From DAOUKH01 sp965261455 (lineage in GTDB: Bacteria > Chloroflexota > Dehalococcoidia > SHYB01), in the NCBI GenBank assembly GCA_965261455.1, contig OZ253453.1, positions 124,001 to 188,000 on the forward strand: a stretch of 64,000 bases of DNA. Direction: 5' to 3'. Made by a program: the position numbers and the translations under genes. A model generated the notes under the pieces. The model was not told where the DNA came from, ran no database searches, and saw only the letters and a list, made by a program, of their open reading frames with translations. This document shows positions 1 through 8,124 of the stretch, piece after piece; position 1 is the first letter of the stretch, and each line of letters starts with the position of its first letter.

Positions 1-497
1 ACGACTACGCGTGGAGCATCGACGAGGAGCTCTGCCGGCTCGATGCGGCCCGTCCCAGCCGAGTCTCGTTCCAGGACGCGATGATGCGGTATGAGGATGA
101 GCTGCTCTACCCGGCGCGCCGCCGGCTTCGCTTCGGCATCGACGCGCTCGACGGCTCGCACATCGGCAACTGCATGGTCTACGACATCGACTACGCCAAG
201 GGCGAGGCCGAGATGGGGATCATGATCGGCGACCGCCGCTACTGGGACAAAGCGTTCGGCGCGGAGGCGGTAACGCTGCTCCTGGACTACGGCTTCGCCG
301 ACGTGGGCCTGCGGCGGATCTATCTGCACACGCTGGACTGGAACGTGCGCGCGCAGAAGAGCTTCCAAAAGGCCGGCTTCACCCAGCTGGGCAAGGTCTA
401 CCGCAACGGCCACACCTTCCTGTTGATGGAAGTCCGCAAAGAGGACTGGGAGTCGCGCTCGCGGGAGCAGGCCGGCGTCGAGTCCGGCGCGGACTAG
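1..497 (+). CDS. GNAT family N-acetyltransferase, 5' end outside window
   Basis: The reading frame is open from the first bases of the window, so the start lies upstream; 164 residues are visible. They match the C-terminal two thirds of a RimJ/RimL-type GNAT: a segment ending GEAEMGIMIGD, then RRYWDKAFGAEAVTLLLDYGF (the acetyl-CoA helix region) and a V-shaped strand around LRRIYLHTLDWNVRAQKSFQKAGF. This subfamily acetylates N-terminal amines of ribosomal proteins, small amines or antibiotics; the substrate cannot be told here. An internal ATG at 81 would cut off part of the fold, so it is not preferred. Followed after 8 bp by the methylase gene. Confidence 0.8.
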   Translation, partial: DYAWSIDEELCRLDAARPSRVSFQDAMMRYEDELLYPARRRLRFGIDALDGSHIGNCMVYDIDYAKGEAEMGIMIGDRRYWDKAFGAEAVTLLLDYGFADVGLRRIYLHTLDWNVRAQKSFQKAGFTQLGKVYRNGHTFLLMEVRKEDWESRSREQAGVESGAD

Positions 498-505
498 CGC
501 GACCC

Positions 506-1387
506 ATGCCGTCATCGCCCGGTCCGAGCGCACCGTCCCGCGGGCGCATCGTGCTCGGCGACAATCTCGAAGTCCTCGAGACCCTGCCCGACCTCGCCTT
601 TCACCTCATTTACATCGACCCGCCCTTCAACACCGGACGCACGCAGCGGCGGCTCCGGCTGCGCACGGTGCGGGACGAGTCCGGCGACCGGACCGGCTAC
701 AAGGGCCGGACCTACCGCACCGAACGGCTGGGCGTCAGCGCCTTCGACGACGCCTTCGACGACTACCTCGCCTTCATGCGCCCCCGGTTCGAGGAGGCGC
801 TGCGGCTGCTGACTCCCGAGGGCAGCTTCTTCCTGCACGTCGACTACCGCGAGGTGCATTACTGCAAGGTGATGCTCGACGAAGTTTTCGGGCAGGACTG
901 CTTCATGAACGAGATCATCTGGGCCTACGACTACGGCGCGCGGAGCAAGACTCGATGGTCGGCGAAGCACGACAACATCCTCTGGTACGTCCGCGACCCG
1001 AAGCGCTACACCTACAACTATGACGCCATCGACCGGATCCCGTACATGGCGCCCGGACTGGTGACGCCGGAGAAGGCGGCGCGGGGCAAGACGCCGACCG
1101 ACGTGTGGTGGCAGACCATCGTCAGTCCCACCGGCAAGGAGAAGACCGGGTACGCCACGCAGAAGCCGCTCCGGCTGCTCGACCGGATCGTGCGGGTGCA
1201 CTCGAACCCCGGCGACGAGCTACTCGACTTCTTCGCGGGCTCCGGCACGCTCGGCGAGGCGGCGGCCCTCCACGACCGCAACTACACCCTCATCGACAAT
1301 AACCCCGAGGCCGTCGACGTCATGGCGCGGCGCCTAGCGCGCTTCGCGCCGACGGTGGAGCGGGACCTCTTTCCCCTGGCCGGCTAG
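506..1387 (+). CDS. site-specific DNA methyltransferase, N6-adenine type, beta class
   Basis: 293 residues. Motif IV (YIDPPFNTG, D38-F41) comes first and the SAM-binding motif I (FFAGSGT, about 243-248) lies near the C terminus; this order defines beta-class amino-methyltransferases. DPPF rather than SPPY argues for N6-adenine as the target. The stretch between (about 60-200) is the presumed target-recognition region. It would methylate DNA in the cytoplasm using S-adenosylmethionine. No restriction endonuclease gene is next to it; the neighbours are a GNAT 8 bp upstream and a toxin-antitoxin pair on the other strand. So it is probably a solitary (orphan) methylase, though the partner could lie outside the window. 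Confidence 0.88.
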   Translation: MPSSPGPSAPSRGRIVLGDNLEVLETLPDLAFHLIYIDPPFNTGRTQRRLRLRTVRDESGDRTGYKGRTYRTERLGVSAFDDAFDDYLAFMRPRFEEALRLLTPEGSFFLHVDYREVHYCKVMLDEVFGQDCFMNEIIWAYDYGARSKTRWSAKHDNILWYVRDPKRYTYNYDAIDRIPYMAPGLVTPEKAARGKTPTDVWWQTIVSPTGKEKTGYATQKPLRLLDRIVRVHSNPGDELLDFFAGSGTLGEAAALHDRNYTLIDNNPEAVDVMARRLARFAPTVERDLFPLAG

Positions 1388-1397
1388 CAGGGACGCT

Positions 1398-1802
1398 CTA
1401 CCAGATCGTCTCTATCTGGGATGAGGCCGTGAGGATGCTGTCCCGCGTCACCAGCGGGGCGTCGAGGGCCATTGACTCGGCTGCGATCAGCCGGTCGTGC
1501 ATTTCTGGAATCTCCGGCAGCCGGTCGAGCCGTTCGAGTTGCGCCCGACCCAAGTCGGAAGTCGTGATGCCGCCCACGCCGTCAAGTGCTTCCAGGATTT
1601 GGGAGGGCGTCATCCTCCGGTCGACCTTGACGGAGAGGAAGTAGAGTTCAGCCACCACGATGGCAGGGACAACGATGGTCGCGCCACCGGTCTCCGCCAA
1701 GCGGAACACCGCGGAGGCTGCGGACGTTAGGCGGTCCCGTGACCACAGGTACCACCACAGGGTATGGGTGTCCGCTACGAAGCGGGCCGGACTGCTCAGC
1801 AC
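1398..1802 (-). CDS. vapC: VapC-type PIN-domain toxin ribonuclease
   Basis: 134 residues, typical for VapC. The four acidic PIN residues are all visible: D11 (VADTHTLWW), E52 (VVAELYFL), D103 (EMHDRLIAAES) and D121 (LVTRDSIL). They would bind Mg/Mn and cut RNA, in known VapCs usually tRNA or 23S rRNA. The GTG start overlaps the last codons of the Phd-type antitoxin gene upstream, the usual translational coupling of these pairs. The toxin gene sits second in the operon, so it is probably repressed together with the antitoxin by the antitoxin-toxin complex. Confidence 0.9.
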   Translation of the reverse strand: MLSSPARFVADTHTLWWYLWSRDRLTSAASAVFRLAETGGATIVVPAIVVAELYFLSVKVDRRMTPSQILEALDGVGGITTSDLGRAQLERLDRLPEIPEMHDRLIAAESMALDAPLVTRDSILTASSQIETIW

Positions 1803-2083
1803 TTCGACGCGGCGCCTTCGTCATCTGGGGGCATCCGAGGCTCCCAGATCTTCTTGATGTCGAGGAAGTCTTGGTAGCTCAAGTCAGGCATTGGAGGCAG
1901 CAGGTCTCGCAACGCGCTCAGCGGCAGCTTCTCCTCGGCGGGACGCGGTATGGGAGTGAGCCGGCCGCACGGCTTCCCGCGGCGGGTGATGAGCACCTCT
2001 TCGCCGTCGTCGAGATTGTGGAGTATCTCGCTGAGCTTGGCCTTGAATTCGCGTACGCTATACGTGGTCACTTTAGTCGCCAT
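1796..2083 (-). CDS. Phd/YefM family antitoxin paired with VapC
   Basis: 95 residues from the ATG at 2083; the open frame extends 11 codons further upstream without a better start. The N terminus (ATKVTTYSVREFKAKLSEIL) is the Phd/YefM DNA-binding fold, followed by EEVLITRRGKPCGRL. The acidic, proline-rich C-terminal half is the expected toxin-binding arm. It neutralises the VapC encoded directly downstream (7-bp overlap) and should repress its own promoter. An inverted 8-bp repeat brackets the start region and is a candidate operator. Confidence 0.9.
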   Translation of the reverse strand: MATKVTTYSVREFKAKLSEILHNLDDGEEVLITRRGKPCGRLTPIPRPAEEKLPLSALRDLLPPMPDLSYQDFLDIKKIWEPRMPPDDEGAASKC

Positions 2084-2116
2084 GAGGTGACTACTTAATC
2101 CCGCTAGTGTGACCAC
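2064..2116. promoter_or_regulatory. inverted repeat, candidate operator of the toxin-antitoxin operon
   Basis: GTGGTCAC at 2064-2071 is matched by its exact reverse complement GTGACCAC at 2109-2116. The repeat surrounds the antitoxin start codon at 2083. Phd-type antitoxins repress their own operons by binding palindromes in this location, so an operator role is plausible but inferred. One arm lies within the first codons of the antitoxin gene, which is unusual. Confidence 0.35.
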
Positions 2117-2159
2117 ATGCTACTATCCAACCGGCGTGGGCGCAATGGCCCCAGGCCGG

Positions 2160-3086
2160 CTAGCCCTTGGGAGGCTGCGGGGGCGCGGGGTTGGGGACTT
2201 CGCGGCCGATGGTGCTAGGGTAGAGGAGCGCGATCTCTTCCGCCGTCCACCGCCCGCTGGGCTTCTCCATCGTCCTGGAGGCGTAGGGGTTGTTCATCAG
2301 GGAGATTTCGCCGTCTTGGACGAAGAAGGTCTGGCCGTTGATGTTGCGGGCGTGATCGGTGCAGAGATAGGCGACGAGCGGAGCGATGGCGGCGGGGTCG
2401 CGCTGCTGCGCGAGACCGCCCCCGGCGGAGGCGATGCCTGCCTGCGTCCGCTTGGCGCGGGCCTCGTTGGAGACGCTCTGCACCATGCGGGTGTCGGCGG
2501 AGGGGGCGATGACGTTGCAGGTCACGCCGTACTTGCCGAGGTCGCGCGCGGCGGTGCGGATGAAGCCGGCGATGCCGTCTTTCGCGGCGCCGTAGTTGCC
2601 CTGGCCCGCGTTGCCGACGAGGCCGGAGGTGGACGAGAAGCCGATCAGCGTCCCGCTCCGCTGCTGGCGGAAGATGATCGCCGACGGTTTCCCGACGGCG
2701 AACATGCCCTTGAGGTGGACCGCCATCACGGCGTCCCACTCCTCCTCCGACATGTTGAAGATCATGCGGTCGCGGAGGATGCCCGCGGCGTGGATCATGG
2801 CGTCGAGGCGGCCGAAGTTGTCGAGGGCGGCCTGCACGATCCGCTCGCCGCCCGCCACGGACGCGACCGACTCGTAGACCGCCGCCGCGTCGCCGCCCTC
2901 GCCCTTGATCTCATTGACTACCTCGTCGGCGGGCTCGCTGGAGGCGCCGGTGCCGTCGAAGTGGCCGCCGAGGTCGTTCACGATAACCTTGGCGCCTTGC
3001 CGCGCCAGCTCGAGGCACATGCCGCGTCCGATGCCGCGTCCGCCGCCGGTAACGACGGCGACCTTGCCTTCCAAATGTTTCGCCAT
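2160..3086 (-). CDS. SDR family oxidoreductase, peroxisomal multifunctional-enzyme-like
   Basis: 308 residues. Rossmann glycine motif TGGGRGIG near residue 14, NDLGG after the second strand, catalytic Ser in FSSTSGLVG and the YGAAK Tyr/Lys pair, then TFFVQDGE near the end. The NDLGG segment is typical of (3R)-hydroxyacyl-CoA dehydrogenases of the HSD17B4/FabG-like type, which oxidise 3-hydroxyacyl-CoAs with NAD(P). An extended C-terminal tail (EIALLYPSTIGREVPNP) is shared with the paralogue just upstream. With the MaoC pair further upstream in the same orientation it forms a hydratase/dehydrogenase module, probably for an acyl-CoA or sterol-like side chain. The substrate is unknown. Confidence 0.88.
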   Translation of the reverse strand: MAKHLEGKVAVVTGGGRGIGRGMCLELARQGAKVIVNDLGGHFDGTGASSEPADEVVNEIKGEGGDAAAVYESVASVAGGERIVQAALDNFGRLDAMIHAAGILRDRMIFNMSEEEWDAVMAVHLKGMFAVGKPSAIIFRQQRSGTLIGFSSTSGLVGNAGQGNYGAAKDGIAGFIRTAARDLGKYGVTCNVIAPSADTRMVQSVSNEARAKRTQAGIASAGGGLAQQRDPAAIAPLVAYLCTDHARNINGQTFFVQDGEISLMNNPYASRTMEKPSGRWTAEEIALLYPSTIGREVPNPAPPQPPKG

Positions 3087-3116
3087 ATCGATTTCTCCTG
3101 TGCGGCGCTGGGGCGC

Positions 3117-4067
3117 TTAGCTCTTGGCCGGCTCTGCGGGCGGCGCGGGGTTGGTTACCCCTTCCATCAGCGTGCCCGGCACGGCGTCGATGAGCTCGTC
3201 CACCGTCCAAAGGCCCGGCTTGAAGATGGTCTTGACCGACCGGGGCGGCTGGACGTAGGAGATCTTGCTCCCGCCGATGAAGAGCACCTGGCCGTTGACG
3301 TTGGCGGCCCCGTCGCCGGCCAGAAAGACGGCCAGCGGCGCCACGTCCAAGGGGTCGAGGGTCGAGAGGTCGGCCGGCGCCGCGCCGCCCGCGAAGCCCT
3401 CCCGAGTCACGCCTGAAGCCTTGCGCTTTTCCAGCGCTTGGAGGTACTCATCGGTCAGGGTCATGCGGGTGCCCGCCATCGGGGCGATGCAGTTCACCGT
3501 GACGCCGTAGCGGCCCAAGTCCTTGCAGATCACCTTGGTGAGACCGGCGATGCCCGACTTGGCCGCCGAGTAGTTGCACTGGCCGGTGTTGCCGTAGAGC
3601 CCCGAGGTGGAGGTGAGGGTGATGATCCGTCCCGAGCGCTGCTGGCGCATGACGATGGCGGCGGGCTTGACGCAGGCGAAGGTGCCCTTGAGGTGGGTAC
3701 TGTAGACGCCGTCCCACTCCTCCTCCGTCATGTTGAAGAGCATGCGGTCGCGGAGGATGCCGGCGCACGTCACCAGGATGTCGAGGCCGCCGTAGGTGTC
3801 GAGCGCGGTCTTGATGATGCCCTCGCCGCCCTCCATCGTGGCAACGCTGTCGTAGTTGGCCGCGGCCTCTCCGCCGGCCGCCTTGATCTCGTCGACGATG
3901 ATGTCGGCGGACTGTTTCGATGCGCCCTCGCCCCGCGTCGAGCCGCCAAGGTCGTTGACCACGACCTTCGCTCCCTGCTTGGCGAAGGCCAGCGCGATGC
4001 CGCGTCCGATGCCGCCGCCCGCGCCGGTGACCACCGCGATCTTTCCTTGTAGCAAATCGCCCATCAT
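3117..4067 (-). CDS. SDR family oxidoreductase, paralogue of the neighbouring SDR
   Basis: 316 residues; M1 or M2 may be the start. TGAGGGIG cofactor loop, NDLGG, STSGLYGNTGQ and YSAAK catalytic residues, and a C-terminal tail ending VTNPAPPAEP that resembles the one in the downstream SDR. The two genes lie 30 bp apart in the same direction and look like an old tandem duplication. As in HSD17B4-type proteins, the likely activity is NAD(P)-dependent oxidation of a 3-hydroxyacyl-CoA. It sits between the MaoC genes and its paralogue, consistent with a hydration-then-oxidation pair of steps. Confidence 0.88.
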   Translation of the reverse strand: MMGDLLQGKIAVVTGAGGGIGRGIALAFAKQGAKVVVNDLGGSTRGEGASKQSADIIVDEIKAAGGEAAANYDSVATMEGGEGIIKTALDTYGGLDILVTCAGILRDRMLFNMTEEEWDGVYSTHLKGTFACVKPAAIVMRQQRSGRIITLTSTSGLYGNTGQCNYSAAKSGIAGLTKVICKDLGRYGVTVNCIAPMAGTRMTLTDEYLQALEKRKASGVTREGFAGGAAPADLSTLDPLDVAPLAVFLAGDGAANVNGQVLFIGGSKISYVQPPRSVKTIFKPGLWTVDELIDAVPGTLMEGVTNPAPPAEPAKS

Positions 4068-4112
4068 TCTCCTCTCGCTCGTCCCGCTAAGACCGGTCTT
4101 ACGCGTGCGGCG

Positions 4113-4535
4113 CTACCGCGTGGGCAGCTCCAGTGTCGCCGCGCCCGGTGTGGTCTTCTCGCCCTTGCTGTTCTGAAGCCAGATGTTGCAATCGACTAGG
4201 TGCTTGCCGTCTTCCTCGTACTTGCGGGCGACGGTCCCGGTCAACACCAAGTCCTCGTCGGTCACGTCCATGCCCCGGTACTGCACGCTCAGCTTGCGGA
4301 GCCGCGCGCCGGGGCCCGCCCAGCCCGTGACGAGCTGCCCCAGCCAGGCGTTCTTGAGCGCGCCGTGGATGATGACGCCGGGGAGGTCGTTGTTCAGCGC
4401 GAAGTCCTTGTCGTAGTGGATCTGATAGAAGTCCAGCGACGCGCCGGCGTACATCACGAGTTGCTGCGTGGTGCAGTTCTTCTTGAGCTCAGGGATGTCG
4501 GTCCCTTCGCTTACGTCTTCCCAATAGACAGCCAC
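4113..4535 (-). CDS. MaoC family dehydratase/hydratase (hotdog fold)
   Basis: 140 residues, the usual length of a single-domain MaoC hydratase. The active-site stretch LDFYQIHYDKDFAL carries the D-x4-H pattern of R-specific enoyl-CoA hydratases, followed by PGVIIHGALKNAWLGQLV, the central hotdog helix region. It would hydrate a trans-2-enoyl-CoA. The upstream gene (4563-5018) is the matching MaoC N-terminal-type half; such two-gene pairs act as heterodimeric hydratases in steroid and fatty-acid catabolism, where one subunit is catalytic. The pairing here is inferred from adjacency (27 bp). Confidence 0.87.
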   Translation of the reverse strand: MAVYWEDVSEGTDIPELKKNCTTQQLVMYAGASLDFYQIHYDKDFALNNDLPGVIIHGALKNAWLGQLVTGWAGPGARLRKLSVQYRGMDVTDEDLVLTGTVARKYEEDGKHLVDCNIWLQNSKGEKTTPGAATLELPTR

Positions 4536-4562
4536 GTATCGCTCCCCGGCGCCTCGCGCCCG

Positions 4563-5018
4563 CTAGTAGAGAATCCGGGTCGAGGTCTGCGTCGCGACGG
4601 TCTTGCCCGCGCCGTTGGAGTAGGTGGTGATGACGCGCCCCACGTACATATCGCCCATCCTGCCCGACTTCACGTTCATGTCGAGGAACTCGGCGGTCAC
4701 GGTGATCGTGTCGCCGGGGTGGACCGGCTCGAAGTACTCCCACTCGCTCCCGCCGTCGAGGACCCGGTCGAGGCCGCTCTCGACCCGCGGGTCCATGGGA
4801 AGCGCCTCGGGGATCATGCAACGGAGGAACGTGGGCGAGACGACGACGTCGGCGTAGCCGTGCTTCTTGGCGAAATCGGCGTCGCGGTAGAGCGGGTTGT
4901 CGTCGCCGATGGCCTCGGCGAAGCGTTGGACGTGCCAGCGCTCGACGGGATAGCTGACCGGCTTGGACTTCACGCCGATGGCGGCGCGCATCTTTTCGGT
5001 GATGATTTCCTTGGGCAT
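4563..5018 (-). CDS. MaoC N-terminal-type (FAS1-like) dehydratase subunit
   Basis: 151 residues from the ATG at 5018, chosen because GGAGA lies just upstream and the homology begins at PKEIITEKMRAAIG. The segment ERWHVQRFAEAIGDDNPLY is the signature of the MaoC-like N-terminal (FAS1-like dehydratase) family, followed by VVSPTFLRCM. These proteins have a hotdog fold and pair with a MaoC protein to form an enoyl-CoA hydratase. First gene of the minus-strand module that runs down to 2160; no clear promoter hexamers were identified upstream. Confidence 0.85.
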   Translation of the reverse strand: MPKEIITEKMRAAIGVKSKPVSYPVERWHVQRFAEAIGDDNPLYRDADFAKKHGYADVVVSPTFLRCMIPEALPMDPRVESGLDRVLDGGSEWEYFEPVHPGDTITVTAEFLDMNVKSGRMGDMYVGRVITTYSNGAGKTVATQTSTRILY

Positions 5019-5198
5019 ACGCGTCTCCGGATGGCGCGCGAATGGGGTTGCTGCGGAAGCGGGACTCGGGGCAGTGTAGCCCACGCCCTCCGAGAGTGTC
5101 AACGGAATCGGAAGCCGCGCAAAGGGCCGCCGTCGAACGTTCCCCGCGGCCCGCGCATGGTGTTAGGATTGGGACATTCCTCGGCAGGGAGATGCGAG

Positions 5199-5549
5199 AT
5201 GGCAACCAGCGCGGCCGTTGACAGCAAGATCAGCGTGACCAGCCTCTTCGGCTCGGGTCGAGTCCAAGTTACTAGCCGGCAATTCGGTGGCGGTAGAGTA
5301 ATCTCCGTACTCGGGAGCGGCGAGGTTGATCTGCGTGAAGCGGCGCTTGCCGCCGATGGAGCGAAGGTCACCATCGTGACAGGACTCGGCAGCGTGACGA
5401 TTCGCGTCCCCGAGGACTGGGCCGTCAATGTGCGGACGGTGACGGTTTTGGGCTCAGTCACGTCTAAACGTGCCCAGCCCGCCTCGCCCACGGGGCAGCT
5501 CACCGTCACTGGGCTGACTCTCCTTGGCAGCGTGGTGATACGGTCCTGA
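5199..5549 (+). CDS. LiaF-like C-terminal domain protein
   Basis: 116 residues, ATG at 5199 behind GGGAG. The whole protein is a beta-helix-like run of GS-rich strands: SLFGSGRVQVTS, VISVLGSGEVDL, VTGLGSVTIRVPEDW, VTVLGSVTSK and LTLLGSVVIRS. This is the cell-wall-active antibiotic response domain found at the C terminus of LiaF/VraT-like proteins, where it sits behind membrane helices. Here no membrane segment or signal peptide is present, so it is a free-standing cytoplasmic domain. The role is unknown; a regulatory partner in envelope stress is a guess. It is convergent with the cupin gene. Confidence 0.75.
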   Translation: MATSAAVDSKISVTSLFGSGRVQVTSRQFGGGRVISVLGSGEVDLREAALAADGAKVTIVTGLGSVTIRVPEDWAVNVRTVTVLGSVTSKRAQPASPTGQLTVTGLTLLGSVVIRS

Positions 5550-5560
5550 AACCGCCGGCG

Positions 5561-5594
5561 GGGGGAGCCGGACCGCCCTAGGCCGGGCCTCCCC
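5561..5594. terminator. GC-rich hairpin between convergent genes
   Basis: Left arm GGGGGAGCCGG (5561-5571) faces right arm CCGGGCCTCCCC (5583-5594), an imperfect GC stem with an 11-nt loop. It lies in the 50-bp gap between the LiaF-like gene (+) and the cupin gene (-), where a shared terminator is expected. There is no T-run on either strand, so intrinsic termination is uncertain. Confidence 0.35.
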
Positions 5595-5599
5595 TTCCT

Positions 5600-5959
5600 C
5601 TAGTCGGCGATGGGCGCGAACAGGAAGATGTAGCGCTCGCAGCCGTCGCGGAAGCGCAGGATGTGCCCTTCGCCGGAGGTATCCTCCACCTGGATCACGT
5701 CGCCCCGCCCGACGGCCATTTGCTGTCCGTCGCCCATGATCACGTCGACGTCGCCTTCAAGCACCACAAGGTATTGATTGCGAGGCGCGGGGTGCAGGTC
5801 GGGCATCGTGCCGGTGGAGACGCGGATGTTCGCCCGCCCGTCCAGTGCGCGGAGGACGGCGGATTCCACCGCGTCGCTGTCGCGGCCAAGGCCGAGCGGC
5901 AGCTCTTCGAGGTGCGAGCGTTCGTCGGGACCGGTGAACATGCGGATGAGCTTCATCAT
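5600..5959 (-). CDS. cupin domain protein
   Basis: 119 residues from the ATG at 5959 (a second ATG follows directly); GGAGG lies 3-6 bases upstream. The frame stays open 168 bp further upstream but that part is arginine-rich and unlike a protein. The cupin core is visible as TMPDLHPAPRNQYLVVLEGDVDVIMGDGQQMAVGRGDVIQVED followed by GHILRF. Cupin motif 1 is degenerate: one H and no clear metal triad, so enzymatic activity is doubtful. Function is unknown; a small-molecule-binding or isomerase role is possible. Confidence 0.65.
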   Translation of the reverse strand: MMKLIRMFTGPDERSHLEELPLGLGRDSDAVESAVLRALDGRANIRVSTGTMPDLHPAPRNQYLVVLEGDVDVIMGDGQQMAVGRGDVIQVEDTSGEGHILRFRDGCERYIFLFAPIAD

Positions 5960-6125
5960 GGACCTCCGCCCTCGACCGCCGGGGCCGGGGCGAAGGGATG
6001 GTAGCACGACGCGGCCCGCCGATTCGCCACGGCTCCGGCCTGCCGCTACAATGCGCGACGCATCATCGTCGCTTTGCCCATGCCAGACGGGGGCGGAGGC
6101 GTAAGAGCGGCGTGCGAGGACAAGC

Positions 6126-7388
6126 ATGACCGGGAACCCGGCCGTTCTTCAGACGAGATCCACCTTCATCCAAGGCGTCGCCCGCTCGATCGTGCTCAAA
6201 GCCGCGCGGCGCATCATCAAGCGCGGCGTGCTGCGGGTCGGCATGCCCGACGGCGAGGAGATCGCCATCGGGGAGGACCCCGAGATGGGCGAGGCGCGGA
6301 TGGAGATTCGCAGCCCGGAGTTCTTCACCCGCGCGCTCTTTCACGGCGAGATCGGCTTCGGCGAGGCGTACATGGATGGCCTGTGGAGCACTCCCGACCT
6401 GGTGGCCCTGCTCTACCTCGCCATCGCCAACCGCGAGCACGCCGGACGTGGGCTCGGACGGCTTAGCGTCTTCTCGAAGTTCCGCAACCGCCGCCGCCAC
6501 GTGGGCCGCCGCAACTCGAAGTCGAACGCCGAGCGCAACATCCACGATCACTACGACTTGGGCAACCGTTTCTTCCCCCTCTTCCTCGACGAGTCGCTCA
6601 CCTACTCCTGCGCGCTCTTCGAGTCGAGCGGCCAGCCTCTGAAGGACGCCCAGGCGGCGAAGTACCGGGCGATGTGCGAGAAGGCGGGGGTGGAGCGGGG
6701 CGACCGCGTCCTCGAAATCGGCACGGGCTGGGGCGGCTTCGCGCTCTTCGCCGCCCGTGAATACGACTGCCGCGTCACGACGATCAGCATCTCGGAAGAG
6801 CAGGTCGCGCTGGCCCGGGAGCGGGTGCGTGAGGCGGGCCTGGAAGACCGGATCGAGGTGCGGTTCCAGGACTACCGTGAGGTCACCGGCGAGTTCGACC
6901 GCATCATCTCCATCGAGATGTTCGAGGCCGTCGGCGTCCAATACTTCGAGACGTTCTTCCGCAAGTGCGACGAGGCGCTGCGGCCCGGCGGCCGCATGTG
7001 CATGCAGGTGATCACCGTGCCCGACCGGAACTTCGCGGCGCAGCGCGACGGCGTGAACTGGCTCCAGAAGTACATCTTCCCCGGCGGGGTTCTTCCTTCG
7101 CTCAGCGCGATGGAGCAGGCGCTTCGGCCCACGAATCTCATGATGACGCGCATCCAGGACATCGGGCGGCACTACGCGGCGACGCTCAAGCTGTGGCGGG
7201 AGGGCTTCTTCGCCAACCTTGACGAGGTGAAGGCGCAGGGCTTCGACGACCGCTTCGTCAACATGTGGGAGTACTACCTGGCCTCGTGCGAGGCCGCCTT
7301 CCGCGCCCGCATCATCACCGACGTGCAAGTCGTCTTCGAGAAGCCGGAGAACGCGGCCGTCGCCGCGGCGCTGGCCGCGACGCCCTAG
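6126..7388 (+). CDS. cyclopropane-fatty-acyl-phospholipid synthase family methyltransferase
   Basis: 420 residues, close to the usual CFA synthase length. An N-terminal domain (about 1-130) is followed by NIHDHYDLGN (138-147), LTYSCALF (158-165), the SAM-binding loop VLEIGTGWGGFALFAA (195-210) and IEMFEAVGVQYFETFF, all hallmarks of CFA synthases. These transfer a methylene group from S-adenosylmethionine to the double bond of membrane phospholipid acyl chains, modifying membrane fluidity and stress resistance. Related enzymes make mid-chain methyl branches, which cannot be excluded. The gene stands alone, with the atypical island starting about 200 bp downstream. Confidence 0.88.
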   Translation: MTGNPAVLQTRSTFIQGVARSIVLKAARRIIKRGVLRVGMPDGEEIAIGEDPEMGEARMEIRSPEFFTRALFHGEIGFGEAYMDGLWSTPDLVALLYLAIANREHAGRGLGRLSVFSKFRNRRRHVGRRNSKSNAERNIHDHYDLGNRFFPLFLDESLTYSCALFESSGQPLKDAQAAKYRAMCEKAGVERGDRVLEIGTGWGGFALFAAREYDCRVTTISISEEQVALARERVREAGLEDRIEVRFQDYREVTGEFDRIISIEMFEAVGVQYFETFFRKCDEALRPGGRMCMQVITVPDRNFAAQRDGVNWLQKYIFPGGVLPSLSAMEQALRPTNLMMTRIQDIGRHYAATLKLWREGFFANLDEVKAQGFDDRFVNMWEYYLASCEAAFRARIITDVQVVFEKPENAAVAAALAATP

Positions 7389-7597
7389 CCCATCGGCCCT
7401 TGCGACCCTCTTCTGGGGGAGACCTTTGCAACACTCCGTTGGGGAAAGAACGCCGCCCGCTGGCCTTGGGAAAGGGAGGCGGCGTGGGGCGCATGGCCGG
7501 TGGCACTGACGGGAAGCGGCTACAGTACCAAACCCTTATCGGGCCGCCGGAAGCCCGGATGCGCTAGGGGAGAACGCCAGCGCCGCACCCTTCATGC

Positions 7598-8074
7598 TTA
7601 CTCGACGACTGGGTTGAAGGCGGCGCTTTCCCCCTTGGCAACTGCTTCCGACACGGCCTGATAGACTCTGTCGAAGGTTCCTAAGCAGACATTCGTTGTC
7701 TCGGCCTTGCGTATTCCAACGAGGTACAACTCTGGGGATGGAATGAGTCGTTGGTGCGTTGTGTCAGCGATAAGACCAAAGGCCTCAAGCGAGACCGCGC
7801 CCAAGAGATAAACGCCATCCTCGCCGAATATCACCGGCGTGGTCCGCTCTCGCCCTTCGATTCTGAACCGCGCCTCGCCTAGGCCGTAGCTATGGAGGTT
7901 GCCGTCCGCAAGTGTAAAGCGCTGCTCCTCCGTGGCTGATATGCCCAATCCTTCTAGGAAGGACTTCGGCATCATCGAGTAGACCGCGCCCGTATCCACC
8001 ACCACGGCCTCCACGGCAGAAAAGACCGGGGCTGTAGGATTCCCTACCTCAATATCCACTTTGAACAAGCCCAT
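7598..8074 (-). CDS. retroviral-type (clan AA) aspartyl protease-like protein
   Basis: 158 residues. The N-terminal half is a single-lobe pepsin-like fold: VEAVVVDTGAVYSMMP with the DTGA active site at 27-30, then a flap region and VYLLGAVSLEAFGLIAD, the second conserved psi-loop. Proteins of this kind would act as homodimers. A C-terminal extension of about 45 residues has no recognisable motif. The ATG follows AGGAGGA, and a good promoter sits just upstream. Base composition is less GC-rich than in flanking genes, and it opens the accessory island at 7.6-11.3 kb. Confidence 0.75.
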   Translation of the reverse strand: MGLFKVDIEVGNPTAPVFSAVEAVVVDTGAVYSMMPKSFLEGLGISATEEQRFTLADGNLHSYGLGEARFRIEGRERTTPVIFGEDGVYLLGAVSLEAFGLIADTTHQRLIPSPELYLVGIRKAETTNVCLGTFDRVYQAVSEAVAKGESAAFNPVVE

Positions 8075-8095
8075 GGCCCTTCCTCCTATTGACTA

Positions 8096-8124
8096 GGTGT
8101 AGCACCGCGACTAGGGGTTGTCAA
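8096..8124 (-). promoter_or_regulatory. promoter of the aspartyl protease gene
   Basis: On the minus strand a perfect TTGACA (8124-8119) is followed after 17 bp by TACACC (8101-8096). The -10 is weak but the spacing is ideal. AGGAGGA (8088-8082) and the ATG at 8074 follow closely. Confidence 0.5.
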
